In this document: positions 17,085-25,008 of the stretch, piece by piece
Numbering within the stretch: the stretch's first letter is position 1
Layout of the letters: each line of letters starts with the position of its first letter
Assembly: GCA_937927725.1 (NCBI GenBank)
Contig: CALBSE010000062.1
Span: forward strand, 1 to 64,000
Length of the DNA stretch: 64,000 nt
Source: an uncultured Actinomycetes bacterium
Lineage (GTDB): Bacteria; Actinomycetota; Acidimicrobiia; Acidimicrobiales; Acidimicrobilacustridaceae
Reading direction: 5' to 3'
Notes under the pieces: generated by a model
What the model was told of the DNA's origin: nothing
The model's input: the letters and a program-made list of their open reading frames with translations, nothing else
The model's database searches: none
Program-made: the position numbers and the translations under genes

Positions 17085-18185
17085 ATGACCGAACAGTTCC
17101 GATCTCGGTTCCCGATCGGAACATCGATGTCCTTTGCGCACTTCATGGACATCGCGCTCTACGACGAGTCGATTGGTTTCTACGCGACGAGTGGCCGTGC
17201 CGGTCGTCGAGGTGATTTCCTAACGAGTCCCGAAGTTGGGCCGTTGTTCGGAGCACTACTTGCGCGACGGCTCGACGAAGAATGGTTTGCTCTTGGTTCA
17301 CCCGAAACGTTCGTGGTGGTCGAGTTCGGCGCAGGACCAGGAACGCTGGCGCGATCCATTGCGTTCGCATCACCCGAGTGCAGTCCGGCTCTTCGCTACC
17401 TGATGGTGGAACGTTCCGCTGAACAGCGCGCGTTGCACGCAGCTCATCTTGAAAACTGGATGGGCGATCTCGACGCCGCTGGTGTCGACGCGTTCGTGCG
17501 CGGCATCGGTCCGGGCCCGCAGTTCGCTTCAAGCGCACTTGCACCGCATGGATTCTCTGGCGTGGTTTTGGCCAACGAACTGTTGGACAATCTCGCTTTC
17601 GACATCGTTCGCCACGATGGCGCAGGGAATTTCGAGCGACTCGACGTGCATCACGCCGACGATGGTCTTGAGTTTGTGGTTACTCCCACCGAAGCGCCAG
17701 CGTCGCTTGCCCCGGTTTTGTCATCTGCGTCGCCGGGGGAGTGGATGCCACTGCAGGAACACGCAGTGCAGTGGGTCATGGCAGCGATCGACCGTCTCGA
17801 ACGCGGTGTCGTCATTGCGATCGACTACGGGGCGTCGACTGCAGAGATCGCCGCACGACCAGAAATGGGATGGTTACGAACCTTCGTTGGGCAAGAGCGC
17901 GGCGATCATCCCCTTGACGCTCCCGGAAGTTGCGACATCACCACCGATGTTGCGGTCGATCAACTTGCGATCGCAGCTCGACCAACGGTGGTGACGACCC
18001 AACGTCAGTTCCTCGAACGATTGGGTATCGCACAGCTTGTTGAAGAAGGCCGCCAGGTTTGGGCCGAGAAAGCATCTGCCCCCGACGTAGAGGCGTTGCG
18101 AGCCCGCAGTCGACTCGGTGAGGCCGAAGCATTGCTTGAATCCGAGGGACTTGGGGACTTCATCGTTCTCGAATGGACGGTTTGA
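17085..18185 (+). CDS. SAM-dependent methyltransferase, MidA/NDUFAF7 family
   Basis: 366 residues. MidA (COG1565) features are visible: GDFLTSPEVGPLFG at 43-56, the SAM-binding loop EFGAGPGT at 80-87, SGVVLANELLDNLAFD near 165, and IAIDYGAS near 246. The human relative NDUFAF7 dimethylates an arginine of NDUFS2 (the NuoD subunit) during complex I assembly. The gene begins 6 bases after nuoN, in the same direction and probably in the same transcript, which strongly suggests a complex I maturation role. The expected target arginine exists in the linked NuoD (Arg69). The role here is inferred, not shown. Confidence 0.85.
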   Translation: MTEQFRSRFPIGTSMSFAHFMDIALYDESIGFYATSGRAGRRGDFLTSPEVGPLFGALLARRLDEEWFALGSPETFVVVEFGAGPGTLARSIAFASPECSPALRYLMVERSAEQRALHAAHLENWMGDLDAAGVDAFVRGIGPGPQFASSALAPHGFSGVVLANELLDNLAFDIVRHDGAGNFERLDVHHADDGLEFVVTPTEAPASLAPVLSSASPGEWMPLQEHAVQWVMAAIDRLERGVVIAIDYGASTAEIAARPEMGWLRTFVGQERGDHPLDAPGSCDITTDVAVDQLAIAARPTVVTTQRQFLERLGIAQLVEEGRQVWAEKASAPDVEALRARSRLGEAEALLESEGLGDFIVLEWTV

Positions 18186-18213
18186 ACTTCGGCTTCACTG
18201 CATCGCGTTGAAC

Positions 18214-18226
18214 GCCGACTTTCGGC
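18214..18226. other. small hairpin between convergent genes
   Basis: GCCGA-CTT-TCGGC forms a perfect 5-bp stem in the 55-base gap between the methyltransferase and the convergent membrane-protein gene. It could help end transcripts from either side, but it has no T-run and is short, so this is weak. Confidence 0.25.
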
Positions 18227-18240
18227 GGATCGTGCTCTCG

Positions 18241-19296
18241 CTAGTGCGCATTCGCGTTCATTCGACCCGCACTGGCCGAATCCGCCTCGTGTCCGCCTTG
18301 CTGTCGACGCCAATATGTCACGAGGATGACCGTGCTTTCGACGATGACAATTGTGGGAATGACGTATCGCAGTGAGGCCTGAACTCCGGACATGCCATTG
18401 AAGAAAACTGCTGCTCCCAGAGACACCGTGGCGGTGACGACGGCAGACACTGCTGCCGTGGGCCGCAGAAGGCCTATCGATGCCAAACAAATGAGCCCGA
18501 TGAGCCACCACCACCCAATGTTCGGGAGGAGATCAACTCGTGCAAGATCAACAAAAGTTCCGCGAGTAACAAGATTGGCGAACGTGGGGACTCTGATCGC
18601 TGTGTAGGAGTACGACACGTAGCCATCGGCGTCGTAGGAAAACCGCGGAGCCAGGGAGAATGCGCCGATGGTGGAAAACCGGATCGCAAGACCGATCCCA
18701 CCAAGGATGCCTAGTGACGTCGACACGATTGATGATCGACGGAGCCCAATAGGTGCTGCGGCACCGAGAAGCAAAAGCAGCGCGATGGCAGCGGTCTGCC
18801 ATCGGAGTAAATACGCAGGCGTTCCGAGGTAGAGATCACTTGGAAGCGCCTCGCGCTGTTGGTAGCCGAGGTAGGTCGATCCGACAACAGCAAACAGGCC
18901 GATGAACCAAGCAACGTGCGCTCCGCAGCGTGGAAGGAGAAGTCGGCCGATTGAAGCAGCGAGGACGATGATCCACAGAACGCCCATTCGCAGGTTGATT
19001 GGAAATGGTCCAACCAACTGATTCGACGAAATGAGCGAGACCGTCGACCACATCACACATGTCGCTAACGCAACGAGTCCGACCCAGCGCATTCCTCCTT
19101 CAATATCGGCGACAACATCTGATCCGAAACGTTGTGCGACGCCATTTCGCGCGAAATCAATGTCATTCGCGAATCGTTGTGTGCGACTTTGCCCGAAATC
19201 TTCTGCATCGAGCGCGTCAAGCATTTCGTCGCCATAGCGAGAACGGAATGATGGTGAATAGACACGCAGGAGCGCGCGCCGCCGCCGAGTTTTCAT
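18241..19296 (-). CDS. PadR-associated multi-pass membrane protein of unknown function
   Basis: 351 residues. The N-terminus has RVYSPSFRSRYGDEMLD, the 'Y...FR.RYG.EM' motif that commonly starts membrane proteins encoded beside PadR regulators (for example in the acidobacterial ADOP permeases). After a soluble first ~70 residues, about nine hydrophobic helices follow. I recognise no transport or enzyme motif. The ATG overlaps the stop of the upstream padR gene (TAATG), so the two are translationally coupled. Likely role: a membrane component controlled by the linked regulator. Confidence 0.75.
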   Translation of the reverse strand: MKTRRRRALLRVYSPSFRSRYGDEMLDALDAEDFGQSRTQRFANDIDFARNGVAQRFGSDVVADIEGGMRWVGLVALATCVMWSTVSLISSNQLVGPFPINLRMGVLWIIVLAASIGRLLLPRCGAHVAWFIGLFAVVGSTYLGYQQREALPSDLYLGTPAYLLRWQTAAIALLLLLGAAAPIGLRRSSIVSTSLGILGGIGLAIRFSTIGAFSLAPRFSYDADGYVSYSYTAIRVPTFANLVTRGTFVDLARVDLLPNIGWWWLIGLICLASIGLLRPTAAVSAVVTATVSLGAAVFFNGMSGVQASLRYVIPTIVIVESTVILVTYWRRQQGGHEADSASAGRMNANAH

Positions 19297-19652
19297 TAAA
19301 GGATCCCCATCGTGGTCGGCCGGATTCCGAACTCGCCGAAGCTGGTTTTGCGGAGCCTGGTCTCGGCGACTGCGGTCATCATCTGCATTTCGTTGAGGTT
19401 CGACTCAAGTTCTGAATGACCCTTCGGAGTGAGGCGGTAATAGGTGCGCTCGCGACCATCAACCGTTTCACGATGATCGACTTCGATTAGCCCGTCGCTC
19501 TCGAGTCGATCGATCGTGCGATAGAGGGCTCCGACGCGTACGTCGACTGTTTCCTCAGAAAGCTCGCTGATTGATTTGAGGATTCCGTAGCCATGATGGG
19601 GGCCGCTGGCGAGGACGGACAAAGTCCAGAACGCTGTCGTTGAGATACTCAC
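19296..19652 (-). CDS. PadR-family transcriptional regulator
   Basis: 118 residues starting at GTG 19652. The winged-helix PadR pattern is clear: TAFWTLSVLASGPHHGYGIL, VGALYRTIDRLESDGLIE and GRERTYYRLTPKG. PadR proteins usually repress their own operon and respond to small molecules or stress. No Shine-Dalgarno sequence precedes the GTG; a -10-like TATAGT ends 8 bases before it, so the mRNA may be leaderless. The operator may be the overlapping palindromes at 19661-19675. Confidence 0.9.
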   Translation of the reverse strand: MSISTTAFWTLSVLASGPHHGYGILKSISELSEETVDVRVGALYRTIDRLESDGLIEVDHRETVDGRERTYYRLTPKGHSELESNLNEMQMMTAVAETRLRKTSFGEFGIRPTTMGIL

Positions 19653-19660
19653 GAAATGAG

Positions 19661-19675
19661 ACTATAGTTCGAACT
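19661..19675. promoter_or_regulatory. palindromic bidirectional promoter/operator
   Basis: Two overlapping perfect palindromes, ACTATAGT (19661-19668) and AGTTCGAACT (19666-19675), occupy the 24-base gap between the divergent padR and the gene at 19677. ACTATAGT gives TATAGT on both strands. The hexamer ends 7 bases before GTG 19677 on the + strand and 8 bases before GTG 19652 on the - strand. Neither start has a Shine-Dalgarno. The geometry fits one shared -10 element driving two leaderless transcripts, possibly under PadR control. Confidence 0.55.
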
Positions 19676-19676
19676 C

Positions 19677-20798
19677 GTGGCGCGAAATCAAGAATCTGAA
19701 ACCTCAGCGGCGGACTTGGGACGTTCGAAGAATCGTCGAGACTCCCGGTCACGACGGCAACGGGTCCCGACCTACGTTTTGGTTCTAGTACTTGTAGGGA
19801 ACTTTTTGTTGGCTGCAGTTCTCTACGTTTCGTTCGGTCATTCGGCGAGCGGATCTGCCGTCACGAACGATTCTGCTGTTTTTGTTCTTCCGCCAACTGA
19901 TGCGCGTGATGTGTTCCTCGTAGGAGAGTCCACGCAAGTCGGGTTCAACGCCTATGAGTTTTTCTATACAACGCCTGATGGCGAGGCACTCATGCTTACG
20001 CGTCGTTGGTATGACAAGGTCACTGCTCCAAATCTGCCCGCAACCCAGTCATTAGGACTCCCGCCGGGCACGCCATTTCGTGAAATCAATGTTGAGGGGC
20101 TGACTCGACCGGTTGCGACGTGCATGGGGATCGGCTCACTGGAACTGACAGGACCGACTCAGGCGACCATTCCTCCTGGAAGCTTTCTCATCGGTAATGG
20201 CCCGATGCTTCTCAGTCCGCCGATCGGGGGAGTGGGGTTTCTTGCGGACTCGATGATCGTTCTGAAATTCTCACTTTCGAGGGAGTGTGTCATCGACGAA
20301 GCTCATGCGGCTTCCATCGAACGGGCCATGCGAGGACTTCGATATGTGCACTACTCCGAGTTTTACGCTTATGCGGCAACGAAGCCAAAGATCTCGTCTC
20401 TCGTCGCAGAACCGTTTTTGCCACCTGAACAAATTCATTTCGATGGCGAAGATCGCGCTCGCTCACAGATCTCCGATGCAATCACTGGGCTCGACCTGAG
20501 ATTGCCTGATGGCTCGTACCCGAATCTTGAGGGTGGCGCAGCGCCGAACGACTACGACGCGATGTTCGATGGTGCACGTGAAGCATCCGGCGCGACTCCT
20601 GGGGCGAAATTCGCTTCGGCAGAAATCCGGTTTCGAAGTGAAAGCGAAGCAATCGTGACGTTCAAGATCACAGCGAATTTTACTGAGGGGCCTCAGACCT
20701 TCACCCAGACCGGAAGCGTCGTGCGCGTTGATGACCGCTGGGTTGTTTCCCGCACGACAGTGACAATGATGCTGGGGCGAAGCACTATCCCCCATTAG
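19677..20798 (+). CDS. membrane-anchored protein of unknown function
   Basis: 373 residues from GTG 19677. The first ~30 residues are basic, then one membrane helix (VPTYVLVLVLVGNFLLAAVL, about 30-49), then an exported domain. The middle part (60-240) has no motif I recognise and contains two cysteines (in VATCMGIG and SRECVID) that could form a disulfide outside the cell. The last ~110 residues, with regular beta strands ending in DRWVVSRTTV, look like an NTF2/SnoaL-type fold, which is only a guess. It is divergent from padR and may be co-regulated with it. Confidence 0.7.
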   Translation: MARNQESETSAADLGRSKNRRDSRSRRQRVPTYVLVLVLVGNFLLAAVLYVSFGHSASGSAVTNDSAVFVLPPTDARDVFLVGESTQVGFNAYEFFYTTPDGEALMLTRRWYDKVTAPNLPATQSLGLPPGTPFREINVEGLTRPVATCMGIGSLELTGPTQATIPPGSFLIGNGPMLLSPPIGGVGFLADSMIVLKFSLSRECVIDEAHAASIERAMRGLRYVHYSEFYAYAATKPKISSLVAEPFLPPEQIHFDGEDRARSQISDAITGLDLRLPDGSYPNLEGGAAPNDYDAMFDGAREASGATPGAKFASAEIRFRSESEAIVTFKITANFTEGPQTFTQTGSVVRVDDRWVVSRTTVTMMLGRSTIPH

Positions 20799-20801
20799 TA
20801 G

Positions 20802-20815
20802 AGGGGTCTACCCCT
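20802..20815 (+). terminator. possible terminator hairpin
   Basis: AGGGG-TCTA-CCCCT forms a short GC stem just after the stop of the gene at 19677. There is no T-run behind it, so it may be a weak or factor-assisted terminator. Confidence 0.3.
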
Positions 20816-20841
20816 GCATCGGCCGCGAAAGTGAGTCGATA

Positions 20842-20856
20842 TGAACCGCGGGTTCA
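20842..20856. promoter_or_regulatory. inverted repeat upstream of acs, possible operator
   Basis: TGAACC-GCG-GGTTCA is a perfect 6-bp inverted repeat, 80 bases before the acs start. A -10-like TAGGCT lies at 20883-20888. The symmetry and position suit a dimeric repressor or activator site; no specific regulator can be named. Confidence 0.4.
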
Positions 20857-20935
20857 CGCCGATCCGCGACCACCTCGGCCGGTAGGCTCACGGCGTTGAA
20901 ACGGCGACTCTTCGCCAACCGTTGAGGGGGATGCA

Positions 20936-22894
20936 ATGACCGAACCGACGATCGAGGACTACTTCCTCGAAGAGCGCACCTTCCCGCCCTCGCCGGAGTT
21001 CAAAGCCACTGCCCTCACGTCTGATGACTCGCTCTACCGCGAGGCCGATGCTGATTACGAGGCCTTTTGGGCTCGTCAGGCCCGTGAGCTGCTCACCTGG
21101 AACTCTGATTTCGACGCCACCCTGGGATGGGAACTCCCGTTCGCCAAGTGGTTTGTTGGTGGAACGCTGAATGTTTCCGAGAACTGTCTCGATCGTCACG
21201 TTGCCAACGGCATTGGCGACCGTGTCGCCTATCACTGGGAAGGCGAACCCGGCGACAAGCGCACCATCACCTATTCCGATCTTCTGGACGAGGTGAAGAA
21301 GTTCGCCAATGTCCTCAAGGGTCTTGGCCTCGATAAGGGCGACCGTGTCGCCATCTACATGCCGATGATCCCTGAACTTCCAGTGGCGATGTTGGCGTGT
21401 ACGCGAATTGGTGTTGCTCACTCGGTGATCTTCGGTGGGTTCTCGCCCGATTCGATTATTGATCGCGTGCACGATGGTGAATGCAAAGTCATCATCACTG
21501 CCGACGGGGGCTATCGACGCGGCGCTGCATCGTTGTTAAAGCCCAACGTCGACGAGGCCGTGGAGTCGTGCCCAACCGTTACTGATGTCGTTGTCGTGCA
21601 GCGCACCAACTCCGACGTCACGATGGTTGAAGGCCGCGACCACTGGTACCACGACCTCATGGCAACCGCTTCGCTCGAGTGTCCCGCCGAGCCGATGGAT
21701 TCAGAGCAATTGCTGTATTTGCTCTACACCTCGGGCACAACGGCAAAGCCCAAGGGCATCATGCACACCACCGGCGGCTATCTCACGCAGGTCGCATTCA
21801 CCTACAAGTACGTCTTCGATCTCAAACCCGAAACCGATGTGTATTGGTGTTCGGCCGACATTGGTTGGGTGACTGGCCACAGCTACATCGTCTATGGGCC
21901 TCTTGTAAACGGCGCAACCTCGGTGCTCTACGAAGGCACTCCCGACACGCCCGGCAAAGATCGCATGTGGGATATCATCGAGCGCTACGGCGTCACGCAG
22001 CTCTACACCGCACCAACTGCGATTCGTATGTTCATGAAGTGGGGCGAACAGGAACCGCAAAAGCACGATCTCTCATCGCTGCGTTTGCTTGGTTCGGTCG
22101 GCGAGTCCATTAATCCCGAAGCGTGGATGTGGTACTACGAGCACATCGGTGGCAGTCGCTGTCCAATCGTCGATACGTGGTGGCAGACCGAAACCGGTGG
22201 CCAGATGATTTCGCCGCTTCCCGGTGTCACCACCCTCAAGCCCGGTTCTGCGTGCTTCGCCCTTCCAGGCATCGGCGTTGAAGTGGTTGACGAAGAGGGT
22301 CATCCCATCGAACGCGGTGGCGGTTACTTGACGCTCACTCGTCCGTGGCCCTCGATGCTTCGCGGCATTTGGGGAGATCCTGAGCGCTACAAGGACACCT
22401 ACTGGAGCCGTTATCCGGGCCGCTATTTCGCTGGCGATGGCGCCAAGATCGACGATGACGGTTACCTCTGGCTGCTCGGTCGCGTTGACGATGTCATGAA
22501 CGTTTCGGGTCATCGCATCTCCACTACCGAAGTAGAAAGCGCGCTTGTCGATCACACCGGTGTTGCTGAAGCTGCCGTCGTTGGCGCCACTGACGATCTC
22601 ACTGGTCAAGCAATTGTTGGTTACGTGATTCTGCGTGGGGGAGTCACTGCTGACGATGCACTCGTCGACGAACTGCGCGCACATGTCGCAACCAAGATTG
22701 GTCCGACCGCCCGACCAAAGCGCGTCATCATCGTTCCTGATCTGCCCAAGACCCGAAGCGGCAAGATCATGCGCCGACTGCTTCGTGACATCGCCGACGG
22801 CAACACGCTCGGCGACACCACGACACTTGCCGACCCCAGCGTTGTCGATGCAATCCGAGAGAGTGCATTGCACGGACCAGGCAGCGGTAAGTGA
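20936..22894 (+). CDS. acs: acetyl-coenzyme A synthetase
   Basis: 652 residues, the standard Acs length. It makes acetyl-CoA from acetate, ATP and CoA through acetyl-AMP. The adenylate-forming signature YTSGTTAKPKG lies near residues 262-272, DTWWQTETGG near 410, and the C-terminal catalytic lysine is in KTRSGKIMRR near 605-614, the site acetylated by Pat-type enzymes in other bacteria. Three residues before that motif complete the A10 loop. The SD GAGGGGG sits 5 bases before the ATG. A GNAT acetyltransferase lies nearby (24095), but it looks like a Bar/Pat-type antibiotic acetylase rather than the Acs modifier. Confidence 0.97.
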   Translation: MTEPTIEDYFLEERTFPPSPEFKATALTSDDSLYREADADYEAFWARQARELLTWNSDFDATLGWELPFAKWFVGGTLNVSENCLDRHVANGIGDRVAYHWEGEPGDKRTITYSDLLDEVKKFANVLKGLGLDKGDRVAIYMPMIPELPVAMLACTRIGVAHSVIFGGFSPDSIIDRVHDGECKVIITADGGYRRGAASLLKPNVDEAVESCPTVTDVVVVQRTNSDVTMVEGRDHWYHDLMATASLECPAEPMDSEQLLYLLYTSGTTAKPKGIMHTTGGYLTQVAFTYKYVFDLKPETDVYWCSADIGWVTGHSYIVYGPLVNGATSVLYEGTPDTPGKDRMWDIIERYGVTQLYTAPTAIRMFMKWGEQEPQKHDLSSLRLLGSVGESINPEAWMWYYEHIGGSRCPIVDTWWQTETGGQMISPLPGVTTLKPGSACFALPGIGVEVVDEEGHPIERGGGYLTLTRPWPSMLRGIWGDPERYKDTYWSRYPGRYFAGDGAKIDDDGYLWLLGRVDDVMNVSGHRISTTEVESALVDHTGVAEAAVVGATDDLTGQAIVGYVILRGGVTADDALVDELRAHVATKIGPTARPKRVIIVPDLPKTRSGKIMRRLLRDIADGNTLGDTTTLADPSVVDAIRESALHGPGSGK

Positions 22895-23370
22895 TCACCC
22901 CCGAGAACTGGCGTTGGCGGGATGGCCCGATCACTCCGGGCCCCACCGTTGTCTTCGATATGGATGGCGTGTTGTCGAATGCCAGCGACCGCCAGCATCA
23001 CATCGCAAACCGCGACTGGAACGCGTTCTTCGAAGCATGTGGCGATGATGAAGTCATTCACGAACTTGCGCGTTTGCTCAGTCTTTTAGCGCCGGATTTG
23101 CATGTCGTGTTGCTGACTGCGCGCCCGCTCCGCGTACAACCACAAACGCTCGAATGGCTTGCTCGTCACGATCTCCGTTGGGATTTGCTTTGCATGCGCG
23201 AAGATCGCTCAGGTCAAGAAGCGTGGGAGTTCAAGAAGCGCACCGTCGGCGAACTGCGCGAGTTCGGACTCGATCTCAAACTCGCGTTTGAAGACGACCG
23301 AAAGAACGCCGACATGTTTCACGGCGAAGGAATCCCGTGCGTGTACATCCACTCGGGGTACTACGAATAA
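22891..23370 (+). CDS. HAD-family phosphatase, polynucleotide kinase 3'-phosphatase-like
   Basis: 159 residues from GTG 22891, overlapping the acs stop by four bases. HAD motif I is VVFDMDGVLSN (Asp23 and Asp25), motif II LLTARP near 75, and motifs III/IV FEFKKRTV and LAFEDDRKNADMF. The compact form without a large cap, with NRDWNAFFEA after motif I, resembles the phosphatase domain of T4-type polynucleotide kinases. Whether the substrate is nucleic acid is not established. Coupling to acs is probably only an operon convenience. Confidence 0.8.
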   Translation: MITPENWRWRDGPITPGPTVVFDMDGVLSNASDRQHHIANRDWNAFFEACGDDEVIHELARLLSLLAPDLHVVLLTARPLRVQPQTLEWLARHDLRWDLLCMREDRSGQEAWEFKKRTVGELREFGLDLKLAFEDDRKNADMFHGEGIPCVYIHSGYYE

Positions 23371-23378
23371 GACGCGCG

Positions 23379-23867
23379 TTAGTCGCGGAAGTTTTCGAAC
23401 TGCAGAGGGATCTCGAGATCAACCTCTTTCAATCCGGCAATCACTGCTTGAAGGTCGTCGCGCTTTTTGCCAGTGACGCGAACCTGTTCGCCTTGGGTCT
23501 GTGACGACACACCCTTGAGGCCGAGTTCCTTAATCGCTTTGTTCACGGCTTTGGCTTTTTCGCTGGAAATGCCGGCGACGATCTTGACGGTTTGGCGAAC
23601 GGTGCCGCCGGCTGCATCTTCGACCTTGCCGTAGTCAAGTGACTTGAGCGACACCTTGCGCTTGACCAACTTCTCTTCGAGAACCTGGCGCACAGCGTTG
23701 AGGCGGTCGGCGCTGGCCGAAGCCATTTCAATCGAAAGGTCCTTCAACTCAATCGTTGAGTTGGTGTTCTTGAAATCGAAGCGAGTCGTGAGTTCTCGCG
23801 AGGCCTGGTCGACCGCGTTGCGAACTTCTTGCTCGTCGATTTCGGACACAACATCGAAGCTCGGCAT
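23379..23867 (-). CDS. YajQ family nucleotide-binding protein
   Basis: 162 residues from ATG 23867, beginning MPSFDVVSEIDEQEVRNAVDQ, the typical YajQ/UPF0234 start. The frame is open further upstream, but that part overlaps the tRNA-Tyr gene. Family hallmarks: TRFDFKNTNSTIEL, KRKVSLKSLDYG and KELGLKGVSSQTQGEQVRVTGKKRDDLQ. A YajQ relative in Xanthomonas binds cyclic di-GMP and works as a transcription co-factor; whether that holds here is unknown. It is convergent with the HAD gene, 8 bases away. Confidence 0.93.
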   Translation of the reverse strand: MPSFDVVSEIDEQEVRNAVDQASRELTTRFDFKNTNSTIELKDLSIEMASASADRLNAVRQVLEEKLVKRKVSLKSLDYGKVEDAAGGTVRQTVKIVAGISSEKAKAVNKAIKELGLKGVSSQTQGEQVRVTGKKRDDLQAVIAGLKEVDLEIPLQFENFRD

Positions 23868-23953
23868 GGCTTTCCTCGTTCCGACCGCTCGCCTCGAGAG
23901 GCGAAATGAGTGGGTTCCAGCCGGCAACCCCGCCCGACGGGCGGGGAGCCGGA

Positions 23954-24038
23954 TGGTGGGCCGGGATGGATTCGAACCATCGAAGGCAGAACCGACGGGT
24001 TTACAGCCCGTTCCCTTTGGCCACTCGGGCACCGACCC
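23954..24038 (-). tRNA. tRNA-Tyr (GTA)
   Basis: A class II tRNA with acceptor stem GGGTCGG/CCGGCCC (one G-U pair), anticodon loop with GTA, a long variable arm, T arm GATGG-TTCGAAT-CCATC, discriminator A and an encoded CCA at the 3' end (23954-23956). A TAAGGT hexamer at 24050-24055 (minus strand) could be its -10. It lies between the GNAT gene and yajQ on the same strand. Confidence 0.95.
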
Positions 24039-24094
24039 TGAAGGGCGAAACCTTAGCGGAGCGCCGACTGCCCTCCGAAAGCGACTGATGGACC

Positions 24095-24640
24095 TCAGAG
24101 CATCCGCTGCATGATGACGACATCGAGCCATTTGCCGAATTTCCGGCCAACCTCGCGCTCGGTGCCGACACTTTCAAAGCCCAGAGAGCCATGGAGGCCG
24201 ATCGAGGCGTCGTGACCACCGACGATTCGGGCCATCACCGCATGAAACCCGCGGGTGGAGGCAATGTCGAGAATCTCGGTCAGAAGGGCTCGGGCCACGC
24301 CTTGACCTCGGAAGTCGGCATGGACATACACCGAATCTTCCACCGTGGTGGCATAGGCCGGACGGTCTCGGTAGGGCGAAAGTGAGGCAAAGCCCACAAC
24401 CTGGCCGTTGATTTCGGCCACCACCACGGCCATGGCCCCCGATCGTTGGTCGAGCCAAGCCAACTGGTCATCGAGAGAGCGGGGGACCAGATCGAAGGTG
24501 ACGGTGGAGCCGGTGACCTCGCTGTTGTAGATCTCACGGGTCGCTTCGGCATCGTCGGGGCGGGCGAGACGGAGGTTCACAATGGTCACCGTACCGGCGC
24601 CTTCGGTCGTGAGTTGGGAATCCCCTGTGGGGCGTGGCAA
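24095..24640 (-). CDS. GNAT N-acetyltransferase, phosphinothricin acetyltransferase-like
   Basis: 181 residues. The start is TTG 24640: AAAGGAGG lies 7 bases upstream (24648-24655), the best SD in the region; GTG codons at 24589 or 24580 are alternatives that give a more usual N-terminus. The fold is clear: LRLARPDDAEATREIYN, DSVYVHADFRGQGVARALL (acetyl-CoA loop) and the C-terminal SLGFESVGTEREVGRKFGKW typical of Bar/Pat/MddA enzymes, which acetylate phosphinothricin or methionine derivatives. The true substrate is unknown. Confidence 0.85.
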   Translation of the reverse strand: MPRPTGDSQLTTEGAGTVTIVNLRLARPDDAEATREIYNSEVTGSTVTFDLVPRSLDDQLAWLDQRSGAMAVVVAEINGQVVGFASLSPYRDRPAYATTVEDSVYVHADFRGQGVARALLTEILDIASTRGFHAVMARIVGGHDASIGLHGSLGFESVGTEREVGRKFGKWLDVVIMQRML

Positions 24641-24673
24641 GATAACGCCTCCTTTGTCGGGCTCGCCCGACGC

Positions 24674-24746
24674 GCCCCCTTAGCTCAGTCGGCAGAGCGT
24701 TTCCATGGTAAGGAAAAGGTCGACAGTTCGATTCTGTCAGGGGGCT
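24674..24746 (+). tRNA. tRNA-Thr (GGT)
   Basis: Acceptor stem GCCCCCT/AGGGGGC, D arm AGCTCAGTCGGCAGAGC, anticodon stem TTTCC/GGAAA around loop ATGGTAA (anticodon GGT), T arm GACAG-TTCGATT-CTGTC. CCA is not encoded. A weak promoter (TTGGGA, 18 bases, CAAGAT at 24638-24643) precedes it. Linkage of tRNA-Thr(GGT) to tuf also occurs in the E. coli tufB operon. Confidence 0.95.
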
Positions 24747-24781
24747 CTGTGCCGGAAGGGCTCCGCCCAACCGTCCAACAT

Positions 24782-24858
24782 GTCGGCGTAGCTCAGCTGG
24801 TCAGAGCACTCGGCTCATAATCGAGTGGTCGTCGGTTCAAGTCCGACCGCCGACACCA
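24782..24858 (+). tRNA. tRNA-Met (CAT)
   Basis: Acceptor stem GTCGGCG/CGCCGAC, anticodon loop CTCATAA (CAT), T arm GTCGG-TTCAAGT-CCGAC, encoded CCA at 24856-24858. It is an elongator-type Met tRNA, since the first base pair is a regular G-C rather than the initiator mismatch. A small inverted repeat GGGAAT-CCG-ATTCCC follows at 24862-24876, within the 150-base leader of tuf. Confidence 0.92.
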
Positions 24859-25008
24859 ATCGGGAATCCGATTCCCACTCGGTGCAACGCAACAAAATCG
24901 CACCACAGTCCCAAGTCGCACTACCCGCAACACGCAGTACTCAGACAGACGTACAAATACAGGCCGCACTAATTCAGGCAATGGCCACGAAAGGCATCAG
25001 GAGAAATC

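Noticed and set aside
23868..24131. Upstream extension of the yajQ frame to 24131
   Set aside because: The added stretch overlaps the whole tRNA-Tyr gene and has no YajQ similarity; ATG 23867 gives the standard 162-residue protein.
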